64,000 nucleotides of DNA from assembly GCA_963662605.1 (NCBI GenBank), contig OY759785.1:3720001-3784000 (forward strand), given 5' to 3'. Every line of letters starts with the position of its first letter. Position 1 is the stretch's first letter. Source of the DNA: G963662605 sp963662605 (GTDB lineage Bacteria > Bacteroidota > Ignavibacteria > Ignavibacteriales > Ignavibacteriaceae). A program made the translations under genes and the position numbers. The notes under the pieces were generated by a model. The model worked only from the letters and a program-made list of their open reading frames with translations. It ran no database searches and had not been told where the DNA came from. Below, piece after piece: positions 35,305 to 44,169 of the stretch.

Positions 35305-36801
35305 TCATTGAACCTCGTAAATGGTAAGCGGCAATTCTTTTCCTTTGACACTAATTTCCCCGATGTGGTTGAGTGCCGCAAAGCCCTTTACTTCAGCCGC
35401 TGCCGATGCCGACAGAACGATCTGTCCCTTGCCTGCATGGCTGCATAAACGCGCACCCAGATTAACGTTGTCGCCAATGATTGTATAATCCATCCGTTGG
35501 AAAGAACCGATATTCCCGCTGATCACACCTCCATAATTTATTCCGACACCAAAGTATATCGGACTGAGTCCCTGCGATAATCTCATCTCATTAAAATATG
35601 TAAGAGTTTCCCTCATTTTCAAAGCAGTCCTCACAGCATTCAGCGAGGGATTCGGCATTTCAGCGGTTTCCTTGTAAATTGCCATTATTTCATCCCCAAC
35701 AAGTTTATCTATATATCCGCCGAACTCCGTCACACAACTGAGCATTAAATTGAAATATTGATTCAAGGTTTCAACTACTTCTTCGGCATCTAATTTTTCA
35801 CTAAATGAAGTGAACCCTCTGATGTCCGAAAAGAATACTGCGCATTTTATCCGGGAGCCGCCAAGCCGTGTTCTAAATCCTCTTTTCAATATTTGATCAA
35901 ACACATCTTTACTAACGTATTTGGAGAATGAGTTTTTCAACTCGCCAATCTCGGTAACATCATCGAGAGTAAACACAAAACCCTTTTCCTGTCTGCCGGA
36001 TTCCAACTCCCAAATATGCGGGGATGAAAAGATGTTATACACCGAAGGCGTTTTTGCAGAAAGCAGCATGCCAAAAGCGGCTCTCTCCGCGCCGCCGGAA
36101 AGTACTTCTTCAATATATTTCCGTACCGGACTTAACGGCGGTAAATATTCAGTGATTTTCTTCTTTGGCGATGATACCTCGCACCCCAAAATATCCGCTG
36201 CCTTTTTATTTATCATGCGTATTTGTGCCTGACCGTTAACCACTACCACGGCACCGGGAACAGAATCAATAACTGAGTTTAAAAGCGTTATGGTATTGCG
36301 CATCTGCGTATCAAGAAGCAGTTTCATCATTGCTGTATTTAAAGAATCCGCCAGTATGCGAACAACAATTTTATCCAGTGCGTTGAACTCAACATACCCG
36401 TTGCGGGTCTCTTTATCTACAAATAGTATTATGCCTTCGCCCTGTTTCTTGGCGAGCCTGAAATGTCTGGCAGCTAAGGATGTCGCGGGAGAAACTAATT
36501 TCCTCAATGATTCAACGCTGAGAACATTCCCGCTTTGTAATAATTTTTTTACGTTCAGCCGCTCGGCCGGCTGCAATCCGAAGTGCTTGAAATACATGTC
36601 CGATGAATTCCGGATAATAATCAGCCCCTTATTCGCATTCATATACCCGGCAGTTTTATTGAGTATTCTCTGCAGGTAAGGACGAAAATCTGTTTTAGAA
36701 TTAATGAGGGTACCCAGCTCTTGAATATGCTCAATAAACAGATTGAGCCGGTTTATTTCAAGCAGCTGCTTATCCGATAGAGGACGGCTTTTTTTTACCA
36801 T
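35305..36801 (-). CDS. GAF-PAS class III nucleotidyl cyclase, probably adenylate cyclase
   Basis: A 498-residue cytoplasmic protein. Residues about 12-165 are a GAF-like domain plainly homologous to that of the hybrid kinase at 26503-29616. A PAS domain covers about 175-290. The C-terminal class III cyclase domain (about 310-498) keeps the metal Asp residues in 'VFFSDIRGFTSFS' and 'LVGDEIMAIY', and the transition-state Asn and Arg in 'VNLGARL'. The Lys in 'YIDKLVGDE' and the Asp of 'MDYTIIGD' fit adenine specificity, so cAMP is the likely product. It lies 36 bases after the STAS gene and 33 before the propeller-PP2C gene. Its place inside a partner-switch operon suggests its activity or synthesis is tied to that switch. 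Confidence 0.92.
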   Translation of the reverse strand: MVKKSRPLSDKQLLEINRLNLFIEHIQELGTLINSKTDFRPYLQRILNKTAGYMNANKGLIIIRNSSDMYFKHFGLQPAERLNVKKLLQSGNVLSVESLRKLVSPATSLAARHFRLAKKQGEGIILFVDKETRNGYVEFNALDKIVVRILADSLNTAMMKLLLDTQMRNTITLLNSVIDSVPGAVVVVNGQAQIRMINKKAADILGCEVSSPKKKITEYLPPLSPVRKYIEEVLSGGAERAAFGMLLSAKTPSVYNIFSSPHIWELESGRQEKGFVFTLDDVTEIGELKNSFSKYVSKDVFDQILKRGFRTRLGGSRIKCAVFFSDIRGFTSFSEKLDAEEVVETLNQYFNLMLSCVTEFGGYIDKLVGDEIMAIYKETAEMPNPSLNAVRTALKMRETLTYFNEMRLSQGLSPIYFGVGINYGGVISGNIGSFQRMDYTIIGDNVNLGARLCSHAGKGQIVLSASAAAEVKGFAALNHIGEISVKGKELPLTIYEVQ

Positions 36802-36837
36802 GTCAAATTCCCGTGCTAAACATTATGCCGGTATTTT

Positions 36838-37188
36838 CTAAGCCTGAATTGTTGAAAGAGCCTCATCCAGACTGGGGGCTTTTCCGGCAAATTGAAATAA
36901 CCCCATTATGGTAAACGTTTTTTCAACCGCCGGATCCAATCCGGTAAAAATAATTTTACCTTCAACATCAAGAAGCCGCTCAATAATTTCAATCAGGATG
37001 GAAATCCCTACTGAATTCACAACTTTAGTTGCAGTAAGGTCAATAATGGTTTTATTAATGCCTTCATCTATGTGCTTATAACATTCCGCGGCAATAAGTT
37101 CTCCGCCGGCATTATTAAGATATCCATCAGTAGTAATTACAAGACAGCCATCAATTGTCCTTGAGCTTAAGGTCATGTCGGTATTCAA
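36838..37188 (-). CDS. STAS-domain anti-sigma factor antagonist (RsbV-like)
   Basis: A 116-residue STAS protein. The phosphoacceptor position is Ser59 in 'ATKVVNSVGISIL', where the usual D-S is N-S. It should be phosphorylated by the RsbW-like kinase encoded 16 bases upstream and reset by the PP2C phosphatases of this island. I keep the TTG start at 37188 because GGAG lies five bases upstream of it; the next ATG (37176) is too far from that site. No sigma factor is encoded nearby, so the kinase may control another partner, possibly the adjacent cyclase. Confidence 0.9.
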   Translation of the reverse strand: MNTDMTLSSRTIDGCLVITTDGYLNNAGGELIAAECYKHIDEGINKTIIDLTATKVVNSVGISILIEIIERLLDVEGKIIFTGLDPAVEKTFTIMGLFQFAGKAPSLDEALSTIQA

Positions 37189-37204
37189 GAGTTCTCCAGG
37201 GATA

Positions 37205-37621
37205 TTATAGATTTTTAATTAAGGTAATTTTTGTTCCAGTCGGTTTTGATTCTATAAGAAAATCGTCCGCCATGCTTTTCATCAGCTTCATTCCCCAGCC
37301 GCGTTTATTCAGAGAGTGTAATTTGTCTTTTATATCGGGTTCCGCGATTGAAGACGGGTCGAATCCGGTGCCGTAATCGCGGACAAAGATGGTGAGTTTT
37401 TCCCTGCTCATTTTGAATTCAACGCGAACTTGTTTGTTCCCGTCACCGGCATGCTCAAGGGCATTATTAACAGCTTCGGCTATCATGATTTTCGCCTCGC
37501 CAAGACTGTCAATCGGAATACCAAGGTAATTCGCCATTTGGTCAAGACCCTGCAATGCGACTAATTCAGCATTTGGTATCTTCGGCAAATATATTTTCAG
37601 CGAAATGTCTTGCAGTGTCAT
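37205..37621 (-). CDS. RsbW-like anti-sigma factor / serine-protein kinase
   Basis: A 138-residue GHKL ATPase-fold kinase. The N-box is 'MIAEAVNNALEHAG', G1 is 'VRDYGTGFDP' and G2 is 'KRGWGMKLMKSMAD'. Such proteins phosphorylate STAS antagonists and, when free, hold sigma factors or other targets inactive. It is the first gene of a four-gene minus-strand operon (kinase, STAS, cyclase, propeller-PP2C) with gaps of 16-36 bases. The ATG at 37621 has AAAGG six bases upstream. It is the only RsbW-type gene in the window and may serve both STAS proteins. Confidence 0.92.
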   Translation of the reverse strand: MTLQDISLKIYLPKIPNAELVALQGLDQMANYLGIPIDSLGEAKIMIAEAVNNALEHAGDGNKQVRVEFKMSREKLTIFVRDYGTGFDPSSIAEPDIKDKLHSLNKRGWGMKLMKSMADDFLIESKPTGTKITLIKNL

Positions 37622-37682
37622 CAATTACCTTTCGCAATCGGTTTTATGATATAAATTAACAAGAATTTTCAACAAAAGAAAA

Positions 37683-37709
37683 CGGATTACCACACGGCAC
37701 GGTAATCCG
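37683..37709 (-). terminator. Intrinsic terminator of the propeller/dockerin gene
   Basis: A perfect nine-bp stem (CGGATTACC) with a nine-base loop followed by TTTTCTTTT on the minus strand, 13 bases after the stop codon of the gene at 37722-41387. Confidence 0.88.
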
Positions 37710-37721
37710 CTCAATCAAGAT

Positions 37722-40700
37722 TTATTTTACAACAGCTGTTTTGCCCGAACGCTCCTTATTATTGGCGGCATGGCGAATCTTCGTCATTATTTGAGCCGGC
37801 AGCGGTGTAACCGGATTCCACACGGGCTTACCAAGTCCGGACACTGTTGGCCTGCATACTCCGACATAATTATATGAATTCTGATCAACAATTGAAAGAT
37901 CAAGCGGGTCAACGTAACCGTCACCGTTCACATCAGATGCCAATCCCAAGCCGGAACGATAATTAAACGAGGCATCATCAACTATTGCTAAGTCCAATGG
38001 ATCAACATATCCATCCTGATTAATATCTCCGGCATACATGCCATACACTCCCGGAGCTAAATATATTGCATTACTGCCGTATGTTTTTGAGCTGTTGTCT
38101 GTAAAATCATAAGAGGTTGTTGTGTTTTTTGCAAATGTAATGGTATTAGCGCTCCATATCTCCACACTGCTTCTATGCCGTATTACCAGATAGTAGCTTC
38201 CAGCTGCCGCAGTATATAAGTTAGCTGTCGCAGTACATGATACTGAATCCAGAATAGCTGCCGCCGAATCAACAATGTTACCGGTGCCCGGGTCGGCAAG
38301 ATATATCCATATTGAATCCTTCTGACGAAGTTTATTAACCCCATCATCGTAGTACCCTCCCGGAATCACTTTTGCGGAAACGGCTCCATAGGTGTTAGTA
38401 AGTTTTAGTAATTTCAACGAGCTTTCCGGTGTTCCGGAAGGAATTTCAGATTTGTTATATTGCAGCGATAATGTGAAATCGTAACCGCTTTGAGCCATCC
38501 GGATAGTTCTTTTGACTGTCCCCGTACCGGTTCCGGTTACGACATGCTGAACTTTAGGCTTATTTTGAATATTCTTATCCCCGGCGATTGTCTTTGCTGA
38601 ACCGGTCGGCACGCCAATGCACCAAGTACCGAATTCGGTAATGCCATTTGCCGATACTGCATGGTGTACCGTGTCAACGGTGCTGGCAACATCAACCCAA
38701 GTTCCCCAGTACGTATCGGGTGAAACACCGGGAAAATCACTCATTACGATTGCCGACGGCCTGCTGCCCGATGATGTAAACTTGACAAATGTATTCGGAT
38801 ATCCAAATTGATATTCGCTAAGCGTTGATTGACCTATACTACGATAAATAACACCGGAAGCAATCGTGCCTTCAACAACCGAGAGAGCGTCGGAATCTTC
38901 TTCTAAAATGAATAATGTGTCTTTAACCGTTTCTTGAATGCCTGATGTTTTTGATCTGCCGGCTGTATGCTCCAACAGAAGACTGCCGTAATTACTGGCC
39001 AAGGCACCGTAGACAGATATTGCTCCTGTACTTGATGAAACCGAAGATGAGTCGAGCATGAGATTATAAAAACCACTCGAAAAAGTACCTGTCCCCTTGA
39101 ATGCTACTGCAGAGTATCCGGGAATAAATCCGGAATCTGAAGATGTGCCCGGTGAAACCGTCCAATTGCCGCCTACCTGAGTATACGGAGTTACCGTTTC
39201 CCTTACCTTAAGGGTTCCATAGATGATGACGTCACCCAGTACTTTCATTGTTTTCAGCGATTCCATAATGCTCAATTTTCCACCGCTCTGAATTTTTAGG
39301 CTCGCAGCACTTACCTGCAGGGTTGAGCCGCAGATGACCGGATTAATTGATGCGGATGGAATTACAATACTGTCACTCGGAAGCGGTACTCCTGTAGGCC
39401 GCCAATTAGACGGGTTGCTCCAAAGCGAATCTTGAAGTCCGGTCCATGTTCTTGTAGTCAGTGGAGAGATTGCGGAAACAAGAACAACGCCATTGTATCC
39501 GAATGCATATAAAACATATCCAGAACCGGCGGTGACTTTACTCAGCGATGTAACTCGTGCCGGTGTATTTTGTGATGCCCATGATGCTCCGCCGTCGGTT
39601 GTGCACCAGACAGAATCGGCGACAAACCATCCTGTGGATGATGAAATGAATGCAGTGGTTCCCGATTGATTCAGGCTGCTATATGTAAATTGGCTTGTCG
39701 TGGAAGTCCATGTCGTTCCGCCATTCGTTGTTCGTGATACTACAGATGCAGCAGCAGGGATGCTGCACCAGCCGATAGCAATACCGTTACTTGCATCACT
39801 AAAATATAAACTGGTGTAATTGTAGGTGCTTGTGTTTGACTGCAAAGTCCAGGTTGTTCCGCTGTTTGTTGTTTTATATATAACACCTAAATTTCCAGCG
39901 ATCCAACCGGTGGTTGAACTTGTAAAACACATTGCGTTAAGTGTAGTGCCGGGCGGATACGTTGCAGAACTCCAGGTACTGCCGGCATTCGTTGTTTTCT
40001 TGATAACGCTGTTTCCAAGAATATAGGCATAGTTAGCATCAACAAAGGTAACCGCCTTTAAATTGCTCGTCGTACTGCTTGTTCTTTGTAACCACGAAGT
40101 TCCGCCGTTTGTGGTTTGAATAATTTTTCCCGTATCACCGACAATAGTCCAATGGGTAGAGTCGGTTGCAGTAACTGCGTTAAAGCCCAGATAACCGGTA
40201 ACAACAGAGTCCCACAAATTTCCACCGCTCGACGTCTGATATACCTTTAAAGAACTGACCGCCATTCCTTTTAAAGGATCTGTAAAACAACCGACTTTTA
40301 TATCGCTTACAACGCCGCTGCCTCTTTGCTCAGTCCAGGAAACACCTCCATCGGTAGTAGCCAAGATTAATCCAAAACTTCCTACCGCGGTTCCATGATT
40401 GGCATCATACATGCTTACGCCTTGCATAGTGTAGCGGCCGCTTCCCATGCTATACGCCTGGCCGGTCCAGCTCGAACCGCCGTTCGTAGTTCTAAGCAGC
40501 AGTCCATTGGCTCCCACTGCCAAGCCATGATTCGCGTCGGTAAATGAAATGGAACAAAGCCCCGCAGTCCAACCTATTGACTGAGTTGTCCATGTTGTTC
40601 CGCCGTCAGTACTCCTTGCAATGCAGCCACCGGCTCCCGCAGCGGTTAATGTATTTGCATCTATGATTTGAATAGATAAAAGATAAAATGAAAGATTGGT

Positions 40701-41387
40701 GGCAATCTTGACCCACGTACTACCTCCATCAGTTGTTTTCAGAAGTGTGTCTGCGTAAACAGCAGCGCCCAGAGTCGTACTGAAAAAATTTATGCAAACA
40801 ATCGGGAAGGTAGTATTACTGTTTTGAGCTGCCCACGTTGAGCCCCCATTCGTTGTCTTTAGTATCACTCCGCTGTCACCCGCCGCAAATCCGGTATTTG
40901 CATTAACACATGAAATGCTTCTTAAGCTGACCGCGGTTCCGCTATTTAGCCCGGACCATGAGGATCCTCCGTTCGTCGTACTGAGAATTGTTCCGGCACT
41001 GCCTACCGCCATACCTGAATAACTATCCACAAATGAAACACCGGATAGATTCTTGGTCGTATTGGATGATTGGGGCATCCACGAAACGCCGGAATTGGTG
41101 GTCTTAATTATTATACCATCTGTAGCTACAGCCCAGCCGGTCGTGCCCGATACCATTTTTACAGCGCTGAGATTATATCCAAGATCAAGCGGATTCAATT
41201 GCATCCATGAACTCTGACCCCATGCTAACCCGCTTGCATCGGTAAATATTTCAGCCGGTTTTGCTTTGCTTTCCTCAATCAGTTTTTGAACGGCAGTACC
41301 TGCCAAATTCACCGATTGACGCTGTTCTGTCTGACCCCAAACGACGATAGAACCCAGCATAAATAAAAATATTATTATACGATTCAT
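37722..41387 (-). CDS. Exported Ycf48-like repeat protein with C-terminal dockerin-like calcium repeats
   Basis: A 1221-residue exported protein. The signal peptide covers about residues 1-19 (MNRIIIFLFMLGSIVVWGQ). Thirteen repeats of the form 'KTTNGGSTW' or 'RTTNGGSSW' span about residues 70-640 and should fold as stacked propellers like Ycf48. A G8-like segment ('TRTWTGLQDSLWSNPSNW') and beta-rich domains follow. Near the C-terminus two EF-hand-like dockerin repeats occur ('GDINQDGYVDPLDLAIVD' and 'DVNGDGYVDPLDLSIVD'), each with a calcium loop. The protein ends in a short basic tail without the usual T9SS motif. The start at 41387 is an ATG followed by a good signal peptide. Function unknown; surface scaffold or adhesin is a guess. 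Confidence 0.87.
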   Translation of the reverse strand: MNRIIIFLFMLGSIVVWGQTEQRQSVNLAGTAVQKLIEESKAKPAEIFTDASGLAWGQSSWMQLNPLDLGYNLSAVKMVSGTTGWAVATDGIIIKTTNSGVSWMPQSSNTTKNLSGVSFVDSYSGMAVGSAGTILSTTNGGSSWSGLNSGTAVSLRSISCVNANTGFAAGDSGVILKTTNGGSTWAAQNSNTTFPIVCINFFSTTLGAAVYADTLLKTTDGGSTWVKIATNLSFYLLSIQIIDANTLTAAGAGGCIARSTDGGTTWTTQSIGWTAGLCSISFTDANHGLAVGANGLLLRTTNGGSSWTGQAYSMGSGRYTMQGVSMYDANHGTAVGSFGLILATTDGGVSWTEQRGSGVVSDIKVGCFTDPLKGMAVSSLKVYQTSSGGNLWDSVVTGYLGFNAVTATDSTHWTIVGDTGKIIQTTNGGTSWLQRTSSTTSNLKAVTFVDANYAYILGNSVIKKTTNAGSTWSSATYPPGTTLNAMCFTSSTTGWIAGNLGVIYKTTNSGTTWTLQSNTSTYNYTSLYFSDASNGIAIGWCSIPAAASVVSRTTNGGTTWTSTTSQFTYSSLNQSGTTAFISSSTGWFVADSVWCTTDGGASWASQNTPARVTSLSKVTAGSGYVLYAFGYNGVVLVSAISPLTTRTWTGLQDSLWSNPSNWRPTGVPLPSDSIVIPSASINPVICGSTLQVSAASLKIQSGGKLSIMESLKTMKVLGDVIIYGTLKVRETVTPYTQVGGNWTVSPGTSSDSGFIPGYSAVAFKGTGTFSSGFYNLMLDSSSVSSSTGAISVYGALASNYGSLLLEHTAGRSKTSGIQETVKDTLFILEEDSDALSVVEGTIASGVIYRSIGQSTLSEYQFGYPNTFVKFTSSGSRPSAIVMSDFPGVSPDTYWGTWVDVASTVDTVHHAVSANGITEFGTWCIGVPTGSAKTIAGDKNIQNKPKVQHVVTGTGTGTVKRTIRMAQSGYDFTLSLQYNKSEIPSGTPESSLKLLKLTNTYGAVSAKVIPGGYYDDGVNKLRQKDSIWIYLADPGTGNIVDSAAAILDSVSCTATANLYTAAAGSYYLVIRHRSSVEIWSANTITFAKNTTTSYDFTDNSSKTYGSNAIYLAPGVYGMYAGDINQDGYVDPLDLAIVDDASFNYRSGLGLASDVNGDGYVDPLDLSIVDQNSYNYVGVCRPTVSGLGKPVWNPVTPLPAQIMTKIRHAANNKERSGKTAVVK

Positions 41388-41835
41388 GGCACGCCCATTC
41401 TTAATTATCTTAACTATGAATGAAATTGATTCATCCAATTGCTAATTATTACGAAACTATAATATGTTTTAGTACTTCTAAAAAGCTCGTGGCTGTATAT
41501 TTAGAAACATATAACGGAACTTCAATTTGCGTACCGGGCGACCTGTGTATGTTTTTGCATGAGGAAAAGAATTTGAGACATGCCAATATTTGGATAGTAA
41601 CAGTAAAATTCCCTCCGTATATGATGGATAAGGCTTGTGGAAATGAATTTTACAAAATCATACACATAAGAAACTATCAATTATAAATAACAAAAACAAG
41701 CGCTTTTCAGACCATGCAAGCGATTTGTGCTCCAGCACAACTTTTTCTTCGATTTCACCCACAAAATTTACTTATGCTCTCTCATTAAGAGCCCGATCAA
41801 CCGCTTTCAGGGCGGTACGGTAAGGGCAAAAAAAA
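41388..41835. other. Intergenic region upstream of the propeller/dockerin gene
   Basis: About 450 bp. An 88-codon plus-strand open frame (41420-41686) overlaps this stretch but has no ribosome site or recognisable product, so I do not call it. The region separates the propeller gene's leader from the terminator of the zinc-ribbon gene. Confidence 0.5.
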
Positions 41836-41860
41836 ACCGTCCTGAATTATTCGGGACGGC
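41836..41860 (-). terminator. Intrinsic terminator of the NIF3-zinc ribbon operon
   Basis: Stem GCCGTCC/GGACGGT with an eleven-base loop and a run of U residues on the minus strand, 20 bases past the stop codon of the zinc-ribbon gene. Confidence 0.9.
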
Positions 41861-41880
41861 TTTGTAAAATGCTGGATATT

Positions 41881-42603
41881 TTATTCGAGTGAATCTGCTA
41901 CATCGGTAGGAACGATCATGCGTCCGCAAGAGTCGCATGTATAAATGCGGTCTTTTTTCCGGATATCAAGCTGACGCTGTGACGGGATAACGTTGTGGCA
42001 TCCCGAGCAGGCGTTACGGCGAATGGTAACAACTCCTTTGCCGTTCTTTGCTTTACGGATCTGCAAGTACTTTGCATAATCAGGTTTTTTAATTTTAACT
42101 TCAACCACTGCTCTCTCTTCACGAATTTTGTTTTCTTCGCGTTCGTTTGCCTTAACGATAACCTTAAGATCTTCCTGTTTTTCTTTCAGATCGGCTTCAA
42201 GTTCGGTCAACATCGGTTCAACACCCTCAATCTCTTCCTGCAGCTTACCCTCTTTTTCGATCAGGGCTTCATTTTCGGTTTCTTTTTTACGGATTTCCTC
42301 ATCAACCTGATCAATGGCTTTCGTCAAAGAGTCATACTCTTTGTTGTTGCGTACGGAATATAAACGCGCTTTGTACGATTTCTGGTTTTCAAGCAGCGTT
42401 TCCATTTCTTTAAGATTGGTTTCTCTTTTCTGTGTTGATTCTTCTTTTTCTTCTTTTTTTGCATCATAACCGGAACGAAGCTGCGAAATACGCATTTCCA
42501 AATCGCTCACGGTAGCCGGCAAATCGCCGCGCAATGCTTCCAATTCATCCAATTGGTCATCAATCAACTGTAATTTAAATAACGATCTCAGACGTTCTTC
42601 CAA
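41881..42603 (-). CDS. Coiled-coil protein with C4 zinc ribbon (CT398/DUF164-like)
   Basis: A 240-residue cytoplasmic protein. About residues 5-175 are a long antiparallel coiled coil rich in Glu and Lys. The C-terminus is a zinc ribbon with 'CSGCHNVIP' and 'YTCDSCGRMI', giving two CxxC pairs. This is the architecture of the CT398/DUF164 family, widespread in bacteria with poorly defined function; links to secretion and nucleic acid binding have been suggested for relatives. The TTG start at 42603 is chosen because GGAG lies seven bases upstream. Upstream in-frame sequence overlaps the NIF3 gene. The pairing with a NIF3 gene directly upstream is common in this phylum. Confidence 0.9.
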   Translation of the reverse strand: MEERLRSLFKLQLIDDQLDELEALRGDLPATVSDLEMRISQLRSGYDAKKEEKEESTQKRETNLKEMETLLENQKSYKARLYSVRNNKEYDSLTKAIDQVDEEIRKKETENEALIEKEGKLQEEIEGVEPMLTELEADLKEKQEDLKVIVKANEREENKIREERAVVEVKIKKPDYAKYLQIRKAKNGKGVVTIRRNACSGCHNVIPSQRQLDIRKKDRIYTCDSCGRMIVPTDVADSLE

Positions 42604-42619
42604 GATATTTCTCCTTTTA

Positions 42620-43726
42620 TTAATAATAAAATTGTATTGGGTTTGTCGTCTGTTCCGCGATAACAATTTGAATGTCCTGCGCTGAAACGACGGCTGCTAA
42701 TTTTTCTTTTACTGCATCCAAAACCGGGACTTCAGTTTCATAGTGCCCAGCATCAATCAACATAATCTGCTTCTCAGCGTCTTCGAACGCGTGATATTTC
42801 ACATCAGCAGTAATGAATGCATCTGCCTTTTGATGTATTGCCTCCTGCAGCAAGTCCGAACCTGCACCGCCGCAAACAGCAACTTTTTCAATGATTTTTT
42901 TTCTCCCCAGCGTGTAACGCAATCCCCCTGCCTGTAATGTATCTTTTACAAACTCTAAAAACTTTTCGGGCGCAAGAGCCGGATTCATCGTGCCGATAGC
43001 ACCGAACCCGTGATTAGGATTCTCATTCTTGAGCGGATAAATATCAAATGCCGGTTCCTCATACGGATGTGCTTTGCGCAGAGCAGTAATAACATCGCGA
43101 AGTTTCCACTCATGCACTAATACTTCGAGCCGGACTTCCTCAACTTTTTCGGAATTGAGTTTTCCGCCGATAACAGGATTGCTCCGTTCCGATCCGATAA
43201 AAGTACCTACGCCGGGAGAATTGAAACTGCATCCGGCGTATTCACCGAGAATACCGCCGCCCGCGTTGAAGATAGCATCGGCAACAACTTTTGCGCTCTC
43301 CTTTAAAACAAACACGACAAGCTTATATTGATTTGCATCGCTGTGCTTCAAAAACTTGATATTGATCAAGGATAATCTTTTGGCGAGCTCAAAGCTTACG
43401 CCGTCTTTTGAAAAATCCAGATTGGTGTGGTAAGAAAGCAGTGTTATGTCGTTTTTGATTAATCCGGCGATTACGCGCGATTGGTGATTTGAGTCGAAGT
43501 TAAGTTTTTTAACCGGTTGGAAAATGAGAGGATGATGAGTAATTATCAGATTGCAGTTTTTGGAGATTGCCTCGTTAAGCGTATTTTCTGTGAGTTCGAG
43601 GCAGAGGAAGATTTTTCGAACTTCCTTTTCTAAAGAGCCGACCTGAAGGCCGACATTGTCTTTTTCCCAGGCTGCTCCGGGCGGTGCCCAGTCATCCAAT
43701 ATTTTTACTATTTCTTTTGTCTTCAT
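42620..43726 (-). CDS. NIF3/YbgI-family dinuclear metal-centre protein, long form
   Basis: A 368-residue protein of the NIF3 family (often annotated GTP cyclohydrolase 1 type 2 homologue). 'WEKDNVGLQVG' and 'LIITHHPLIF' (H64, H65) lie at the N-terminus. The C-terminal metal motif is 'IDAGHYETEVP'. Between the halves is the PII/CutA-like insert of the long form ('KLVVFVLKESAKVVADAIFNAGGG'). The family forms toroidal hexamers with a two-metal site; its reaction is unsettled. The start at 43726 matches the family N-terminus. A hairpin with a U8 run lies only four bases upstream of the start codon, so an attenuator is possible. The zinc-ribbon gene follows 16 bases later. Confidence 0.92.
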   Translation of the reverse strand: MKTKEIVKILDDWAPPGAAWEKDNVGLQVGSLEKEVRKIFLCLELTENTLNEAISKNCNLIITHHPLIFQPVKKLNFDSNHQSRVIAGLIKNDITLLSYHTNLDFSKDGVSFELAKRLSLINIKFLKHSDANQYKLVVFVLKESAKVVADAIFNAGGGILGEYAGCSFNSPGVGTFIGSERSNPVIGGKLNSEKVEEVRLEVLVHEWKLRDVITALRKAHPYEEPAFDIYPLKNENPNHGFGAIGTMNPALAPEKFLEFVKDTLQAGGLRYTLGRKKIIEKVAVCGGAGSDLLQEAIHQKADAFITADVKYHAFEDAEKQIMLIDAGHYETEVPVLDAVKEKLAAVVSAQDIQIVIAEQTTNPIQFYY

Positions 43727-43737
43727 ATCAAAAAAAA

Positions 43738-43760
43738 TGCACTTCTCATAACGAAGTGCA
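43738..43760 (-). terminator. Terminator-like hairpin immediately before the NIF3 start codon
   Basis: On the minus strand a perfect eight-bp stem (TGCACTTC with GAAGTGCA) and a seven-base loop are followed by eight U residues, then GAT and the ATG of the NIF3 gene. No minus-strand gene precedes it closely. It could attenuate NIF3 transcription or end a short leader or small RNA transcribed from 43761-44140. Confidence 0.55.
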
Positions 43761-44169
43761 CCAATCTATTTATCTTAATCTTGTGAATTCCAGTTCAAAT
43801 TCAAGTCGAAACTTCTGCAAATTATAAATTTTTTCATATGGGATATAAATTACTGCTTTTTTGCGATAAAATCAAAGTCAAAGAATTTCCCATATTTAAA
43901 AAACTGTAATAATACGGTAGATTTTTATTGATTTTTCCAGTAATTTAATCTCAGTCACAGGGAAAATCTCCATTTTTAGCAACTATTGAAAGGTGAATAC
44001 AGAAATTTTCTATACCATATAATTGAACATTAATTTCATAAAGGCTATAAAACAGCAGCATTTGATACCATGCCATACTGTTTATCCGGATTTTAATCCG
44101 CTACGATAGACAAAAAGCATAATCAATCGCACACATTGGGGTGTGTTTTATAAATTATTTGGAGCTTTT
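43761..44169. other. Divergent intergenic region between NIF3 and the C25-like protein
   Basis: About 400 bp, AT-rich, without a convincing reading frame. It must hold the promoters of both flanking genes. The terminator-like hairpin at its left edge raises the chance that part of it is a transcribed leader, but I see no known RNA motif. Confidence 0.5.

Noticed and set aside
41420..41686. 88-codon plus-strand frame upstream of the propeller/dockerin gene
   Set aside because: No ribosome site, no recognisable domain, and it overlaps the divergent leader.
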